A stretch of 42,673 nt of DNA, taken from Terrabacter sp. Root85 (GTDB lineage Bacteria; Actinomycetota; Actinomycetes; Actinomycetales; Dermatophilaceae). This document shows positions 16,018 to 25,556 of this stretch, in pieces; the stretch's first letter is position 1; each line of letters starts with the position of its first letter. A model generated the notes under the pieces. That model did no database searches. It was not told where the DNA came from and was given only the letters and a program-made list of their open reading frames with translations. Made by a program: the position numbers and the translations under genes. The stretch covers positions 1-42,673 of the forward strand of contig NZ_LMIW01000002.1 in NCBI RefSeq assembly GCF_001429185.1, in the 5' to 3' direction.

Positions 16018-17742
16018 ATGAGCGCCGGCGGCGGTCGCAGACCTCAGACCCGCGGGCGGGGACGCGCCTCTCGGCGGTCCCAGGATCTTCCCGGGCTGCC
16101 GCGCGACGGCCTTCGGATCGTTCCCCTGGGGGGCTTGGGTGAGATCGGCCGCAACATGACGGTCTTCGAGCACGCCGGGCGGCTACTCATCGTCGACTGC
16201 GGCGTCCTGTTCCCTGAGGAGCACCAGCCAGGTGTCGACGTGATCCTGCCGGACTTCTCCTGGCTCCGGGACCGTCTCGACAAGGTCGACGCGATCGTGC
16301 TCACGCACGGCCACGAGGACCACATCGGCGGCGTGCCCTACCTGCTGCGCGAGCGACCGGACATTCCGGTCGTGGGCTCGCGTCTCACGCTCGCCTTCCT
16401 CGAGGCGAAGCTCAAAGAGCACGGCATCACCCCCGTCACCGTCAAGGTCAGCGAGGACGACCGGCGCACCTTCGGTCCCTTCGACTGCGAGTTCATCGCC
16501 GTCAACCATTCGATCCCCGACGGGCTCGCCGTTGCGATCCGCACCGCGGCGGGTCTCGTCCTGCACACGGGCGACTTCAAGATGGACCAGTTCCCCCTCG
16601 ACGGTCGGGTCACCGACCTGCGTGCGTTCGCTCGCCTCGGCCAAGAAGGCGTCGACCTCTTTCTCGTCGACTCGACGAACGCGGAGGTCCCCGGCTTCAC
16701 GGTGTCAGAGGGCGAGCTCTCCCCCGCGATCGAGACCGTGTTTCGGACGACGCCAGGCCGGGTCATCGTGTCGAGTTTCGCCAGCCACGTGCACCGCATC
16801 CAGCAGGTGCTCGACGCGGCCCGCGACCACGGACGGAAGGTGGCCTTCGTCGGCCGGTCGATGGTGCGCAACATGGGCATCGCCGCGGACCTCGGCTACC
16901 TGGACATCCCGCAGGGCTTGGTCATCGACCTCAAGCAGCTCGAACGCCGCCCGGCGAACCAAATCGCGCTGATCTGCACGGGATCGCAGGGTGAGCCGCT
17001 CGCCGCCCTGTCCCGGATGGCCAACCGCGACCACCCCATCCGCGTCACCGAGGGCGACACCGTGCTGCTCGCCAGCTCCCTCATCCCCGGCAACGAGAAC
17101 GCCATCTACCGCGTGATCAACGAACTGACCCGCTGGGGCGCGAACGTCGTGCACAAGGGCAACGCCAAGGTGCACGTCTCCGGCCACGCCAGCGCCGGCG
17201 AGCTCGCCTACTGCTACAACATCGTCCAACCCTCCAGCGTGCTGCCCGTGCACGGTGAGTGGCGTCACCTGCGGGCCAACGCCGACATCGCCATCCGGAC
17301 AGGCGTCGACCCCAAACGCGCCCTCATCGCCCACGACGGTGCCGTCATCGACCTCGTCGATGGCCAGGCGAGGATCACCGGCACCGTCCCTGCCGGGCTC
17401 GTCTACGTCGACGCCATGACCGTCGGTGGAGCAACCGAGGAGTCGCTCCACGTGCGCCGCACCCTGGCCGAGGAAGGAGTCATCACAGTCGTCTGCATCG
17501 TCGATCCCGACACCGGCAAACTCACCGAGGAGCCCGACTACCTCGCCCACGGATTCGAACACGCCCCAGGCGACTTCGCCAAGGCCACGCCCGCCATCCA
17601 GAAAGCACTCACGACCGCCACCAAAGAAAACATCGAGGACATCGAGCAGATCGAGGAACTCGTCCGCCAGGCAATGTCCAACTGGGCCTACCGACAAACC
17701 CGCCGCAGCCCCCTGATCATCCCGGTCATCGTCGACGCCTGA
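16018..17742 (+). CDS. rnj: Ribonuclease J
   Basis: This 574-residue metallo-beta-lactamase/beta-CASP ribonuclease acts in mRNA decay and rRNA processing in the cytosol. A short basic N-terminal extension (GGGRRPQTRGRGRASRR) precedes VPLGGLGEIGRN. The metal site is HGHEDH at H97-H102. Further family motifs follow: NHSIPD, LHTGDFK, DSTNAEVPGFTVSE, VSSFASHVHRIQQ, SGHASAGEL and PVHGEWRHL. The length and the C-terminal domain are complete, so the gene looks intact. The start at ATG 16018 is the first in frame with the GGG-rich N-terminus, but no strong ribosome site is seen. It stands alone on the plus strand. Confidence 0.95.
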   Translation: MSAGGGRRPQTRGRGRASRRSQDLPGLPRDGLRIVPLGGLGEIGRNMTVFEHAGRLLIVDCGVLFPEEHQPGVDVILPDFSWLRDRLDKVDAIVLTHGHEDHIGGVPYLLRERPDIPVVGSRLTLAFLEAKLKEHGITPVTVKVSEDDRRTFGPFDCEFIAVNHSIPDGLAVAIRTAAGLVLHTGDFKMDQFPLDGRVTDLRAFARLGQEGVDLFLVDSTNAEVPGFTVSEGELSPAIETVFRTTPGRVIVSSFASHVHRIQQVLDAARDHGRKVAFVGRSMVRNMGIAADLGYLDIPQGLVIDLKQLERRPANQIALICTGSQGEPLAALSRMANRDHPIRVTEGDTVLLASSLIPGNENAIYRVINELTRWGANVVHKGNAKVHVSGHASAGELAYCYNIVQPSSVLPVHGEWRHLRANADIAIRTGVDPKRALIAHDGAVIDLVDGQARITGTVPAGLVYVDAMTVGGATEESLHVRRTLAEEGVITVVCIVDPDTGKLTEEPDYLAHGFEHAPGDFAKATPAIQKALTTATKENIEDIEQIEELVRQAMSNWAYRQTRRSPLIIPVIVDA

Positions 17743-17970
17743 GCCTCCGCCGGCCCGCCGCGAGCAACACCCTCCCGAGGGCTGTATGACGATCTTGGCT
17801 GCGGACCCGCCCTCACGACACCTGGCATGTCCGACTTCCCTCACAGCCCCATCCAGCCATCCGTGCTAAAGACGCTGCACTGGTCACCCGATCCTCAACC
17901 CCAAGGGCCACCGGACAGACACAGTGAGCGGTGCGCCGGAAGCCCGAGTCATATCGGCTCCCTTCTGTTG

Positions 17971-19184
17971 TCAACCGGTCGCGTGGAGGTGGGTCTTCCG
18001 CGGGGTGGCTGTGCGGCGTAGCGTCGTTGGCGCGGGTCCGGGAAGTGGCTGATCCGAAGCGCTGGTGAGCGGGTTCGAGCCGGCCGCGCTGGATACATGA
18101 GACGCCCCGCAGTGCCCTCCCGGGCCCGTGTCTTTTGCCTTGACCGCCGCGGCGGCCGAGGCGGCTGCGGCGTCGGTGACGAGCTGGCGATAGATGGCAT
18201 CGGAGATCCTGCGCTTCAAGCACCGGATCGCCTCCAGGGGCCGCTTGCCCTCGGCGCGCTTGCGCCGGTAGTAGGCCCGCCCATCGGTGTCCAGTCGGAT
18301 CTGGCAGATCGCAGCGATGTGGATCATGTGGTTAATCCGCCGGTCCCCCCCGCCCGGGAGAGCCTGTGGCGGGAATGCTCGCCCGAGGAGGCATCAAGCG
18401 GCGCCGTGCCGGTCCACGACGCGAACCTGTTCCGGTCAGCGAACCGGGCCACGTCCCCAACGTCCGCCAACACCCGCGCCGCGACGACCGGGCCGACACC
18501 ACGCAGGTCCATCAGGTGCGACCCGCGGGCCAGGACGATCGCCTTGAGCTCGGCGTTGGCCTTCTCCATCTTGGACTCGACCGCGACCAGCTCGGCGAGC
18601 TCCTCGGCCGCGATCCGGCGCCGGGTCCTGCCAGCGATGTCGCGCGGGCGGACCGAGGCGAGCATCCGCTTGGCCTGCCCGGTGGTGAGATCCTTCTTCG
18701 CCTGTCCCGGAAGCAGTTCCGCCAACAGCGCCTGGAGCCGGTCCACGGTCTGCACCCGCCGCCTGCTGAGTGCCTCACGCCGGTCGACCAGCATCCGCAG
18801 CGCCTCGAGCTCACCGTCCGGCCGCAGCACCCGCAAGCCCTGGGTGCGCACCGCGACCATCGCGATGGAGTGCGCGTCATGGGCATCGGTCTTGCGGTTG
18901 TGACCGGTATCGAACAGCCGGACCCGCGCGGCGAGCTTCGCCGGGACATCGACGACATCTTCGCCAGCCTCGAGCAGCCGCTGCGCCAGCGGGCGACCGA
19001 CCCCGTTCGCTCCTTCGACCGCCCAGGTCCGCGCCGGCCACGCCTTCGCGTACCTCAGCATCGCGGTGTAGCCGGCCTTGTCGGTGGTGAACCGGCCGTG
19101 ACCGAGCCGGCGCTCATGGTCGTCCACGACCTCGATCGTCGCCGACAGCTTGTGGGGATCGACCCCGATGATGACCCGTTCCAT
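17971..19184 (-). pseudogene. IS110-family transposase, frameshifted in a G-tract
   Basis: The N-terminal part from ATG 19184 (RBS GGGAG) is a DEDD transposase: MERVIIGVDPHKLSATIEVVD, WAVEGANGVGRPLAQRLLEAGEDVVDVP and KTDAHDAHSIA. It is followed by Transposase_20 (LRGVGPVVAARVLADVGD, FASWTGTAPLDASSGE). At RLSRAGG it runs into seven consecutive G residues (plus-strand C-tract near 18345-18351) and stops at 18324. The correct continuation, NHMIHIAAICQIRLDTDGRAYYRRK to ISDAIYRQLVTDAA, lies in another frame and ends at 17971. IS110 elements usually have one unbroken ORF with RAGNRR-N at this place. A homopolymer indel therefore explains the break, either real or from sequencing. The exact IS ends are not visible because this family lacks clear inverted repeats. 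Confidence 0.85.
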
Positions 19185-19400
19185 GCCCGTGCTCCCACCT
19201 GTGCTCGTGCCGACGTGGACGACGAGGTGGGCAGTGCTACTACGAGCAGGGCAGTCCCTTCTTGAGCCACGCCTCGTCACGGTGACCGGCGGGCCGCAGA
19301 CCGATAGAGAGCCACACCGGTGACGCTGGTGGGCAGCCGCAAAGAGAGCTGCCCGCCGATCACCTGGACCGAGTCTGGCCAGACACCGGCCCTACCGACA
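19185..19400 (-). ncRNA. Candidate IS110 left-end noncoding region / bridge RNA
   Basis: Members of the IS110 group that keep their long noncoding end upstream of the transposase express a structured bridge RNA from it. This segment occupies that place. It contains a 10-bp hairpin with one G-T pair (arms 19328-19337 and 19348-19357, 10-nt loop CGCAAAGAGA, shown on the plus strand) and no gene. The limits are approximate, and expression or function is not shown by sequence alone. Confidence 0.35.
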
Positions 19401-19498
19401 ATCGTCTAGTAGCCGCGATCGTCCACACGTCGGGCTCCATAGGCACCGAGGACCGTATCGATCCTGGGCTGACGCCGTGAGCGAGTTCATGCGGCGGC

Positions 19499-19849
19499 TT
19501 AATAGCCGCTCTCCCCACCACCACCGCCACCGGCACCGCCGTAGACGATCACGAGAACGACCAGCACGACAGCGACTGCCACAAGTCCTGCGATCATCCA
19601 TCGCTTGGTCAGCACCCGGACCACCCCTCCCATCGGGCGCCAACCTTTTCGGGGTCGGCCCCACACATCACGACGCGCAGCGCCAAGCCATGCTTCAACC
19701 GGGGGACGCGACATCGCCCGCTCGACCCGGGAGCGGGTCCCGTCTAGAAGGTCCGTGAATGCCGAGGCGGCTGCGTCCCATCGCCGCGTGCCGGGCCGCA
19801 CCTCATTCTGCAGGTCGAACAAGACGCGACGGACTTCCCAGACGGACAT
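19499..19849 (-). CDS. Small membrane protein with C-terminal anchor
   Basis: This protein of about 116 residues from ATG 19849 begins MSVWEVRRVLFDLQNEV. It has a soluble, Arg-rich N-terminal region, then one strong membrane helix (WMIAGLVAVAVVLVVLVIVYG) and ends in a Gly-rich tail (GGAGGGGGGESGY). This topology suggests a tail-anchored cytosolic protein. ATG 19867 is an alternative start. I do not recognise a family. It diverges from the two-helix membrane protein gene at 19926. Note that it lies just outside the IS110 element. Confidence 0.55.
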   Translation of the reverse strand: MSVWEVRRVLFDLQNEVRPGTRRWDAAASAFTDLLDGTRSRVERAMSRPPVEAWLGAARRDVWGRPRKGWRPMGGVVRVLTKRWMIAGLVAVAVVLVVLVIVYGGAGGGGGGESGY

Positions 19850-19925
19850 GTAGCGGACTCTCAGCATCTCGCCCTAATCTCTGCTCGCTGCGGCCGCGCA
19901 GCCCTTTGCGAAGTGGAGGCATTCG

Positions 19926-20252
19926 GTGACGGTCATCAAGTCCCTCTGGGCCAGCGTTCAGGGCGACCCGGTCTTCATGCGCCGGGTCAACGGCTGGTTC
20001 ACCATCTTCTGGCTCGTGATGATCCCGGTGTCGCTGGTGACGCACTGGGTCAACTCCGTGGTGTACGTGTCAGCGCTGTCGTTGTGGGCTCTCGTCTCGG
20101 GCCACTGGTCCGCGTGGCAGGCCGCTCGTGTCGAGGTGAAGCAGCACGAGGAAGCCCAAGCGGCCCGCCACGAGAACCTGGCTGAGGAAGTCGTCGAACA
20201 GCTCGTAGAAAAGACAGACGTACAACCCCAGCCCACGACTCAGACTGTCTGA
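19926..20252 (+). CDS. Small two-helix membrane protein of unknown function
   Basis: The 108-residue protein starts at GTG 19926. Two membrane helices (WFTIFWLVMIPVSLVTHW and VVYVSALSLWALVSGHWSAW) are followed by an acidic, probably helical cytosolic tail rich in Glu and Gln (ARVEVKQHEEAQ, EEVVEQLVEKTD). Similar small proteins (FMRR.NGW.TIFW) are widespread in Actinobacteria without known function, as I recall. Nothing nearby indicates its role. Confidence 0.65.
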   Translation: MTVIKSLWASVQGDPVFMRRVNGWFTIFWLVMIPVSLVTHWVNSVVYVSALSLWALVSGHWSAWQAARVEVKQHEEAQAARHENLAEEVVEQLVEKTDVQPQPTTQTV

Positions 20253-20526
20253 GAGGCGCCGCTGCTGGCGCGGTCTCCCCTCACCGGGTAAACCGCGACC
20301 TTCGCGAGGGGGCGGTCGCTAGGACTACCCGTCTGCGTCAGTTCGCCGCTAGCGGGGCACACACTGATACGCGTGTTCGGCCTGCTGGCTGGTGTGTCGG
20401 CACGGTGGAAAGGTGCTGCGGCCCCAGAAGGCGCGATACGGCCCCTGCCGCGGGACCAGAACCCCGGCGCGGATGCGGGGACAACGCGGGGTCATCCACC
20501 ACGCCGTGTCCCGAACCACCTTCCGG

Positions 20527-22509
20527 TTAGAGCTCGATGTGGGCGCCCATGACGATGGTGCGCTCGGGTGGCAGGTGGAAGACCTCCGTCCGGTTCGCGG
20601 CGTTGTGGTACATCCAGGCGTAGAGGCGCTTGCGCCACGTGCGTAGCCCACGGTGGCCCGTCGCCTGGACGGTCAGCACCGACAGGAAGTAGTGGGCCTG
20701 ATCGAGATCGACGTCGAGCGCACGCGATGTTCCGACGGCCAGTGCCAGTCCCTTGGGGATGTCTTGGCTGTCGGTGAAGCCCACGTGCACCTTGACGTGC
20801 ACGAACCCGTCGGTGGCGTCGCCCAGGTCGTCGACCTCGACGCGGTCGACGTGGCGGATGTGGGGCACGTTCTCGTTGACGATCTGTACGAGGATGACCT
20901 GTTCGTGGACGACGTGGTTGAAGTCGGCGTTGGCCCGCAGGGCGAGCGGCGTCGTCGTCGCATTGGGGTGCGGGAAGACGGCCACCCCGGGAACGCGCCG
21001 GACGAGCTCGGGGTGGTCGCGAACTACCTTGAGGAAGAGCTGGAGCGGGCCCTCGAGGTCTCGTTCCTCGGCATGGAGCGCATCGGTCCCGCGCCTGAAC
21101 GTCGTCATGATCGCGACCACAAGGGCCGCGATGACGAGCGGTAGCCAGCCGCCGTTGACGATCTTCGTGAGGTTGGCGCCGAGGAAGGTCAGCTCGACGG
21201 CGACGACGAGCACGATGTACACGACGAGTTTCCACGTCTGGACCTGCCACACGTACCTCGCGAGCAGCAGGAAGAGTGCGCTCGTCAGGAGCAGGGTGCC
21301 CGTGACCGCGAGCCCGTAGGCCGCCGCGAGCCGGCTCGAGCTCCGGAACGCCGCGGTCAGCACGAGCACGCCGACGAAGAGGATCCAATTGATGACGGGC
21401 ACGTAGATCTGGCCGCCCTCCTCACGGGAGGTGTGCCGCACGGCGAGCCGGGGCAGCATCCCCAGTCGCACGGCCTGCCGGGACACCGAGAAGGCGCCCG
21501 AGATGACTGCCTGCGAGGCGATGACGGTGGCCACCGTGGCGAGCAGCACGAGGGGCAGGGCGGCCCACGACGGGGCCAACAGGAAGAAGGGGTTCGACAC
21601 GACGGACGGGTCGGCGAGGATCATCGCACCCTGCCCCAGGTAGTTGACGGCGAGCGCGGGGAAGACGACGACGTACCAGGAGAGGCGGATCGAGCGGGCG
21701 CCGAAGTGACCCATGTCGGCATAGAGCGCCTCGGCGCCGGTGATGGTCAGCACCACCCCGCCCATCGCGACGAACGCGATGAACGGGTGCTGAGCGACGA
21801 ACATGAACGCGTACGTCGGCGAGATGGCCTGGAGGATCAGGGGGTTCGCGACGATGTGAGGCAGGCCGAGCATGGCAAGCACCGTGAACCAGAGGACCAT
21901 CACCGGACCGAAGGCCTTGCCCACGACGCCCGTGCCCCAACGCTGGATGACGAACAGCCCGGAGAGCACGACGAGGGCAATCGGCAGCACGAGGTCTACC
22001 AGGGTGGGGTTGGCGACCTCGAGTCCCTCGATCGCCGACAGGACCGAGATGGCGGGCGTGATCACCGCGTCCCCGTAGAACAGGGCGGCGCCGAGCAGGC
22101 CCATCGCCATGACCGCTGCGAGCCGACGAGTGCCTTGCAGGTGGCGGCGCAGGAGCGCGACGAGCGCGAGGATGCCGCCCTCCCCGTCGTTGTCGGCCCG
22201 CATGGCGAGTGACACGTACTTCATCGACACGACGAGGGTGATCGACCACAGGACCATGGAGATCACGCCGAGAACATCACTTCGGTTGGCCCGCACCGTG
22301 TTGTGCTCGATGCTGAAGACCGTCTGCATCGCATAGAGCGGGCTCGTGCCGATGTCGCCAAAGACGATGCCCAGCGCGCCAAGCGCCAGCGGAAACGTCC
22401 TGCCGCTGCTGTGATGGTGGCCGTGGATGCCGCTGGGGCGCGCCGCATCCGGTCCCGCGGATTCTGGTTGCCGCGCGGCCGGCGGTGTCGCTTCGCCCGC
22501 GGACGTCAC
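20527..22509 (-). CDS. kup: Potassium uptake protein Kup (KUP/HAK/KT family)
   Basis: This 660-residue protein is a K+/H+ symporter of the inner membrane. The family signature stands at the first helix (LGALGIVFGDIGTSPLYAMQTVF), followed by AMRADNDGEGGILALVALL, GAALFYGDAVITPAISVLSAIEGL and GTGVVGKAFGPVMVLWF. About 12 membrane helices extend to residue 450. A C-terminal cytosolic domain (RVPGVAVFPHPNATTTPLAL, FLSVLTV) completes the protein. The N-terminal 30 residues are a variable, His-rich leader (GIHGHHHSS). It is monocistronic. I looked upstream for a c-di-AMP (ydaO) riboswitch, frequent before kup, and could not identify its conserved core. Confidence 0.95.
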   Translation of the reverse strand: MTSAGEATPPAARQPESAGPDAARPSGIHGHHHSSGRTFPLALGALGIVFGDIGTSPLYAMQTVFSIEHNTVRANRSDVLGVISMVLWSITLVVSMKYVSLAMRADNDGEGGILALVALLRRHLQGTRRLAAVMAMGLLGAALFYGDAVITPAISVLSAIEGLEVANPTLVDLVLPIALVVLSGLFVIQRWGTGVVGKAFGPVMVLWFTVLAMLGLPHIVANPLILQAISPTYAFMFVAQHPFIAFVAMGGVVLTITGAEALYADMGHFGARSIRLSWYVVVFPALAVNYLGQGAMILADPSVVSNPFFLLAPSWAALPLVLLATVATVIASQAVISGAFSVSRQAVRLGMLPRLAVRHTSREEGGQIYVPVINWILFVGVLVLTAAFRSSSRLAAAYGLAVTGTLLLTSALFLLLARYVWQVQTWKLVVYIVLVVAVELTFLGANLTKIVNGGWLPLVIAALVVAIMTTFRRGTDALHAEERDLEGPLQLFLKVVRDHPELVRRVPGVAVFPHPNATTTPLALRANADFNHVVHEQVILVQIVNENVPHIRHVDRVEVDDLGDATDGFVHVKVHVGFTDSQDIPKGLALAVGTSRALDVDLDQAHYFLSVLTVQATGHRGLRTWRKRLYAWMYHNAANRTEVFHLPPERTIVMGAHIEL

Positions 22510-22730
22510 ACCGTCATCGTGGCACGGGTGCCGACGGCCCGTCCGACGAGTCCGGCAGATCCGCTAGATCACGGACCTCACCAGATGTCTGCACTCGTCG
22601 GCACGGGCACGGAGCAGCGTGCGTCTTTTCGCCGCCTGGCAGGCGCATCTCCCCTGGCACGAGTCCGGGATTAGCCCTGTATGTCGCGCAGCGCACAGAC
22701 ATCCCCGAGCCCCCGGCGCACTCTCAACTC

Positions 22731-22925
22731 ATGAACACGAAGAAGAGCTTGAGATGCACTATCGGCCGCCACCGCTGGCAGCCCACCACCGTCGCGGGCA
22801 TGCGCGAACGGGTCTGCGTTCTCTGCGGTCGCAACCACTTCGACGCCTCGGTACATCCGCGCCGGAGGAGGCGGGGGCGTCTTCTGAATCGCCACCGACA
22901 GCAGGGGCGACCTCAGTACAGATGA
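22731..22925 (+). CDS. Small zinc-ribbon-like protein (DUF1660-like)
   Basis: A 64-residue basic protein starts at ATG 22731. The motifs LRCTIGRHRWQP and RVCVLCGRNHF place Cys/His pairs like those of DUF1660-type small proteins from phages and actinobacteria. The C-terminus is Arg-rich (PRRRRRGRLL). No strong ribosome site is seen. Function is unknown; a zinc-binding fold is inference. Confidence 0.5.
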   Translation: MNTKKSLRCTIGRHRWQPTTVAGMRERVCVLCGRNHFDASVHPRRRRRGRLLNRHRQQGRPQYR

Positions 22926-23045
22926 CCTTCGCGAGGCATTGTTCGCCGCCGAGCACCGAGTGCACTCGACGCAAAGCGGCTGCACCATCTGCGTCACTCC
23001 GCCGCGAGGCGACCTCCCGTGAGCGGCAGCTCCGCTCAGCTTCGA

Positions 23046-23459
23046 TCACTCGTGTTTCTGGGCGACGAAGGCCGCGATTACCTCTTGCGAGGGGTGACCC
23101 CATCCGATGCAGAACGGGTGACCCGCGGGGTCGGCGTAGACCTGGTGTCCCTCTTCGCTCGTGAGGTCAGGAGCCTTCATGAGCAGGCTTGCTCCGAGCG
23201 CCATGGCTCGCTCATGAGCCTGAATTGGCTCCTCCACGTGCAGGTCGAGGTGCATCTGCTGGGGGGATCCGTCGGGCCATTGCGGTGGGACGTGGTTCGG
23301 GGCGTGCTGAACGCCGATTCGCCAGTTGCCGGCCTCGTCGATGACGCAGTGGAACTGCTTGTCTCCGAAGACGTGCCCGCCCACGAGGCCAGCCCAGAAT
23401 GCGCTTTCGGCGTCAATGTCGGCCGCATCAAAGACCGTGACCTGCCTGATGATCTTCAT
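23046..23459 (-). CDS. VOC-family (glyoxalase/bleomycin resistance-like) protein
   Basis: A 137-residue protein of two beta-alpha-beta-beta-beta modules. Key elements are AFWAGLVGGHVFGD, IGVQHAPNHVPPQWPDG, MHLDLHVEE and VYADPAGHPFCIGW. The paired metal-ligand type positions (His near QMHLD, Glu or Asp near the end) fit actinobacterial VOC proteins of unknown substrate. ATG 23459 follows a purine-rich stretch (AGAGGACCAGAAGG). It resembles the second VOC protein at 39660 in its PQQMHLD and DPAGHPFC segments. Confidence 0.85.
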   Translation of the reverse strand: MKIIRQVTVFDAADIDAESAFWAGLVGGHVFGDKQFHCVIDEAGNWRIGVQHAPNHVPPQWPDGSPQQMHLDLHVEEPIQAHERAMALGASLLMKAPDLTSEEGHQVYADPAGHPFCIGWGHPSQEVIAAFVAQKHE

Positions 23460-23794
23460 CCTTCTGGTCCTCTCACGAGCTTTGCCTTCAAGGTACCCAG
23501 CAAAGAGGACGGTCTACTTCCGGAACGGTCGAAGCTGAATGGTCGCACCGTCGGGTTACTACACGCGCCGCGTGGCCCCCTGAGCCGATCCGTCACCCCG
23601 GGAGCCGTCGTGACGTAGACGTCTCCCCCAGATCCCTGACGCCGACACTCGGGTGGTCAACGAGACGAGCACGAGCATCGCCGGCGTCCCGCGGGATACA
23701 GATCACCGAGCATCTGGGCCAGGAGAGGCACGCCAGTCCGGCCGCTGGAGCGGGGCAGCACTCCCCAGCCTGGAACTCGAACCGGCCGATGTCC
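23460..23794. other. Intergenic region of about 335 bp
   Basis: The region lies between the stop of the CYTH-CHAD gene and the start of the VOC gene, both on the minus strand. It should contain a terminator-like structure and the VOC promoter. I found no gene, strong hairpin or RNA gene. Confidence 0.35.
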
Positions 23795-25333
23795 TTAGCC
23801 CACCCAGCGGGGTATCTGCCTCTTGTGGAACGTCGACCAGGCGGTGGCGAAGTCAGCGGTGGCTCGGTCGGCGCGGGCCTGCTCCAGGGCATGCAGGCGG
23901 CCGAAGGTGAAGGCGTTGTCGCCGTCGAGGTGGGCCTGCATCCCGTACTCACGTAGCCGTTGACGGGCGACGACCGAGTCCTGACGGACCCCGAGGGCCT
24001 CCTGGACCTTCTTGGCGGAGGCTGCCAGGGAGCGGGCTCGCTTGCCGACGACAGGTGTGGCGGCCTCAGCGGCGTAGCGCAGCCGCTTGGCCTTCTTCCG
24101 CGCCTCGTGAAAGGCGACGTCGCGGGCCTCGGGATCCGGCGCAGACGTGATCGCACGAACCTCCCGATCCAGCCGTTTGACGTCGCGGCGCAGCAGCCGG
24201 CGTACGCCCTCCTCCGCGGCCGCGTCGGCGTCCGGGCTCAGCGGCGCAGCCCCGACCAGGTCGTCGAGGGCGTCGAGCATCCGAAGGTACCGTTCGCTCT
24301 CGAGGGCCTCTAGGGCACGTTCGCGTCCGGCCTTGTATGCAGCGCTCAACTCGTCGTCGATCCGCGCGGCGACGGAGCCGACGACCAGCTCTGGGGGCTC
24401 CTGTCCGAGCACCCCCGTCAGGTGCTCACGCAGGACCTGCGCGTCGCGGGCTTGCCCGAGGGACTCACCGAGCCAGCGCAGCTCCGCTCGGACCGGATCG
24501 GTCGCGGCACGCTCGAGCATCGGGGCGAAGCTGGTCAGCGCGGACCGGAGCCGGCGCGCGGCAATCCGCATGCGATGGATCGACCCGGCCTGCCCGGCCC
24601 GCACGCCAGCGTCCCGCAGTTGCAGCTTGGCCGTCTGTTCCGTCAGAAGCGCGACGAAAAGCTGCCCTACCGTGCCTCCGGCCAGGTCGTCCTTCGAGGG
24701 CGGAGCCGGGAGAGCCGATGCGAGCTCACCGACGGTGCGGGCGAACTTCGAGGACACCCGCGCCGGTGAGGCTCCCGCAGCCACGAGGCGCGCCTCCACG
24801 GCGTCCAGCAATGTCGGGGACGCACCGTCGAGCTCGACCTCCCATTCCCGCCACGACTGCTCCGGGCTCAGGTCGACCAATCTGTGCGCCCGCACATGGT
24901 CGTCGCATACCCGGGCAAGGACGGCGCCGTCAGAGCCACACAACACATACTCACGACGGGTCGTGCTCACCGATGCGACGGCACCAAGCAGACGGTCCCG
25001 CACGATGGCCCGCACGTGCGTGAGCAACGAGGCGGGCACCGTCTCCTCTGCCTGCCCGAGTGGAACCTGCAGCTCGGTGCGGGTGTCCCCGCTGACGGGC
25101 AGCTTGAGGTGCCAGCCGGCGTCGGCGCCGCCGCTGCGTCGTCGCAGGGTCACTCCTCGGCGGGCCAGATCCAGACCCGCCGTGTCGAAGTACACCGCGT
25201 CCAACCGGAACTCCTCCGGCGGAGGGACCAAGCCCACGCCCTCGGCCTCGGCCAGGTTCGGCAACACCATCGTCGGGTCGACGTCATATTTGCGCTCAAC
25301 CTCGTCATGCCGAGTAGGGCTCATGTCCATCAT
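23795..25333 (-). CDS. CYTH and CHAD domain protein, probably polyphosphate-related
   Basis: In this 512-residue protein, residues 9-205 form a CYTH (triphosphate tunnel) domain. Its ExExK signature is E11-x-E13-x-K15 (DEVERKYDV), followed by YFDTAGLDLARRGVTLRRR, WHLKLPV and SWREWEVEL. Residues 220-505 form a CHAD helical-bundle domain with conserved basic and His residues (IHRMRIAARRLRSALTSF, FHEARKKAKRLRYAAE, LGVRQDSVVARQRL). CHAD domains bind polyphosphate and CYTH domains hydrolyse triphosphates, so polyP metabolism is the likely area. Three near-start ATG codons (25333, 25330, 25324) make the exact start uncertain by a few residues. Confidence 0.93.
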   Translation of the reverse strand: MMDMSPTRHDEVERKYDVDPTMVLPNLAEAEGVGLVPPPEEFRLDAVYFDTAGLDLARRGVTLRRRSGGADAGWHLKLPVSGDTRTELQVPLGQAEETVPASLLTHVRAIVRDRLLGAVASVSTTRREYVLCGSDGAVLARVCDDHVRAHRLVDLSPEQSWREWEVELDGASPTLLDAVEARLVAAGASPARVSSKFARTVGELASALPAPPSKDDLAGGTVGQLFVALLTEQTAKLQLRDAGVRAGQAGSIHRMRIAARRLRSALTSFAPMLERAATDPVRAELRWLGESLGQARDAQVLREHLTGVLGQEPPELVVGSVAARIDDELSAAYKAGRERALEALESERYLRMLDALDDLVGAAPLSPDADAAAEEGVRRLLRRDVKRLDREVRAITSAPDPEARDVAFHEARKKAKRLRYAAEAATPVVGKRARSLAASAKKVQEALGVRQDSVVARQRLREYGMQAHLDGDNAFTFGRLHALEQARADRATADFATAWSTFHKRQIPRWVG

Positions 25334-25556
25334 CTTCGCGCAGCAGCGGCGGCCGGGAGCCGGGATGCCACGGTTGACCTCTCACGGTGGGTGCCGGGCT
25401 CGGCCAACCCTCCGTGCGCACTGCACTCGACTGGGCAGATCCCAGCGTCGAGCCGCCCCCGACGGCTATTTCGGGTGGCATCCGCAGCGTCCGGTAACCG
25501 GGCACTTCGACCGCACAAAGCGTTGCGTCCATTCGCCGCATCTTTAGATCGCGCTT

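Noticed and set aside
15831-16142. Short frame with a good ribosome site before rnj
   Set aside because: After about 20 residues it becomes Arg/Pro/Ser-rich and overlaps the RNase J start, so it is not supported as a gene.
16705-17844. A 379-codon open frame antisense to RNase J
   Set aside because: Composition of Gly/Asp/Val runs and lack of any motif mark it as a shadow of rnj.
22510-22740. Possible c-di-AMP (ydaO) riboswitch upstream of kup
   Set aside because: Kup genes often have one, and GGGCTAATCCCGG looks vaguely similar to part of it. The conserved core and pseudoknot elements could not be placed.
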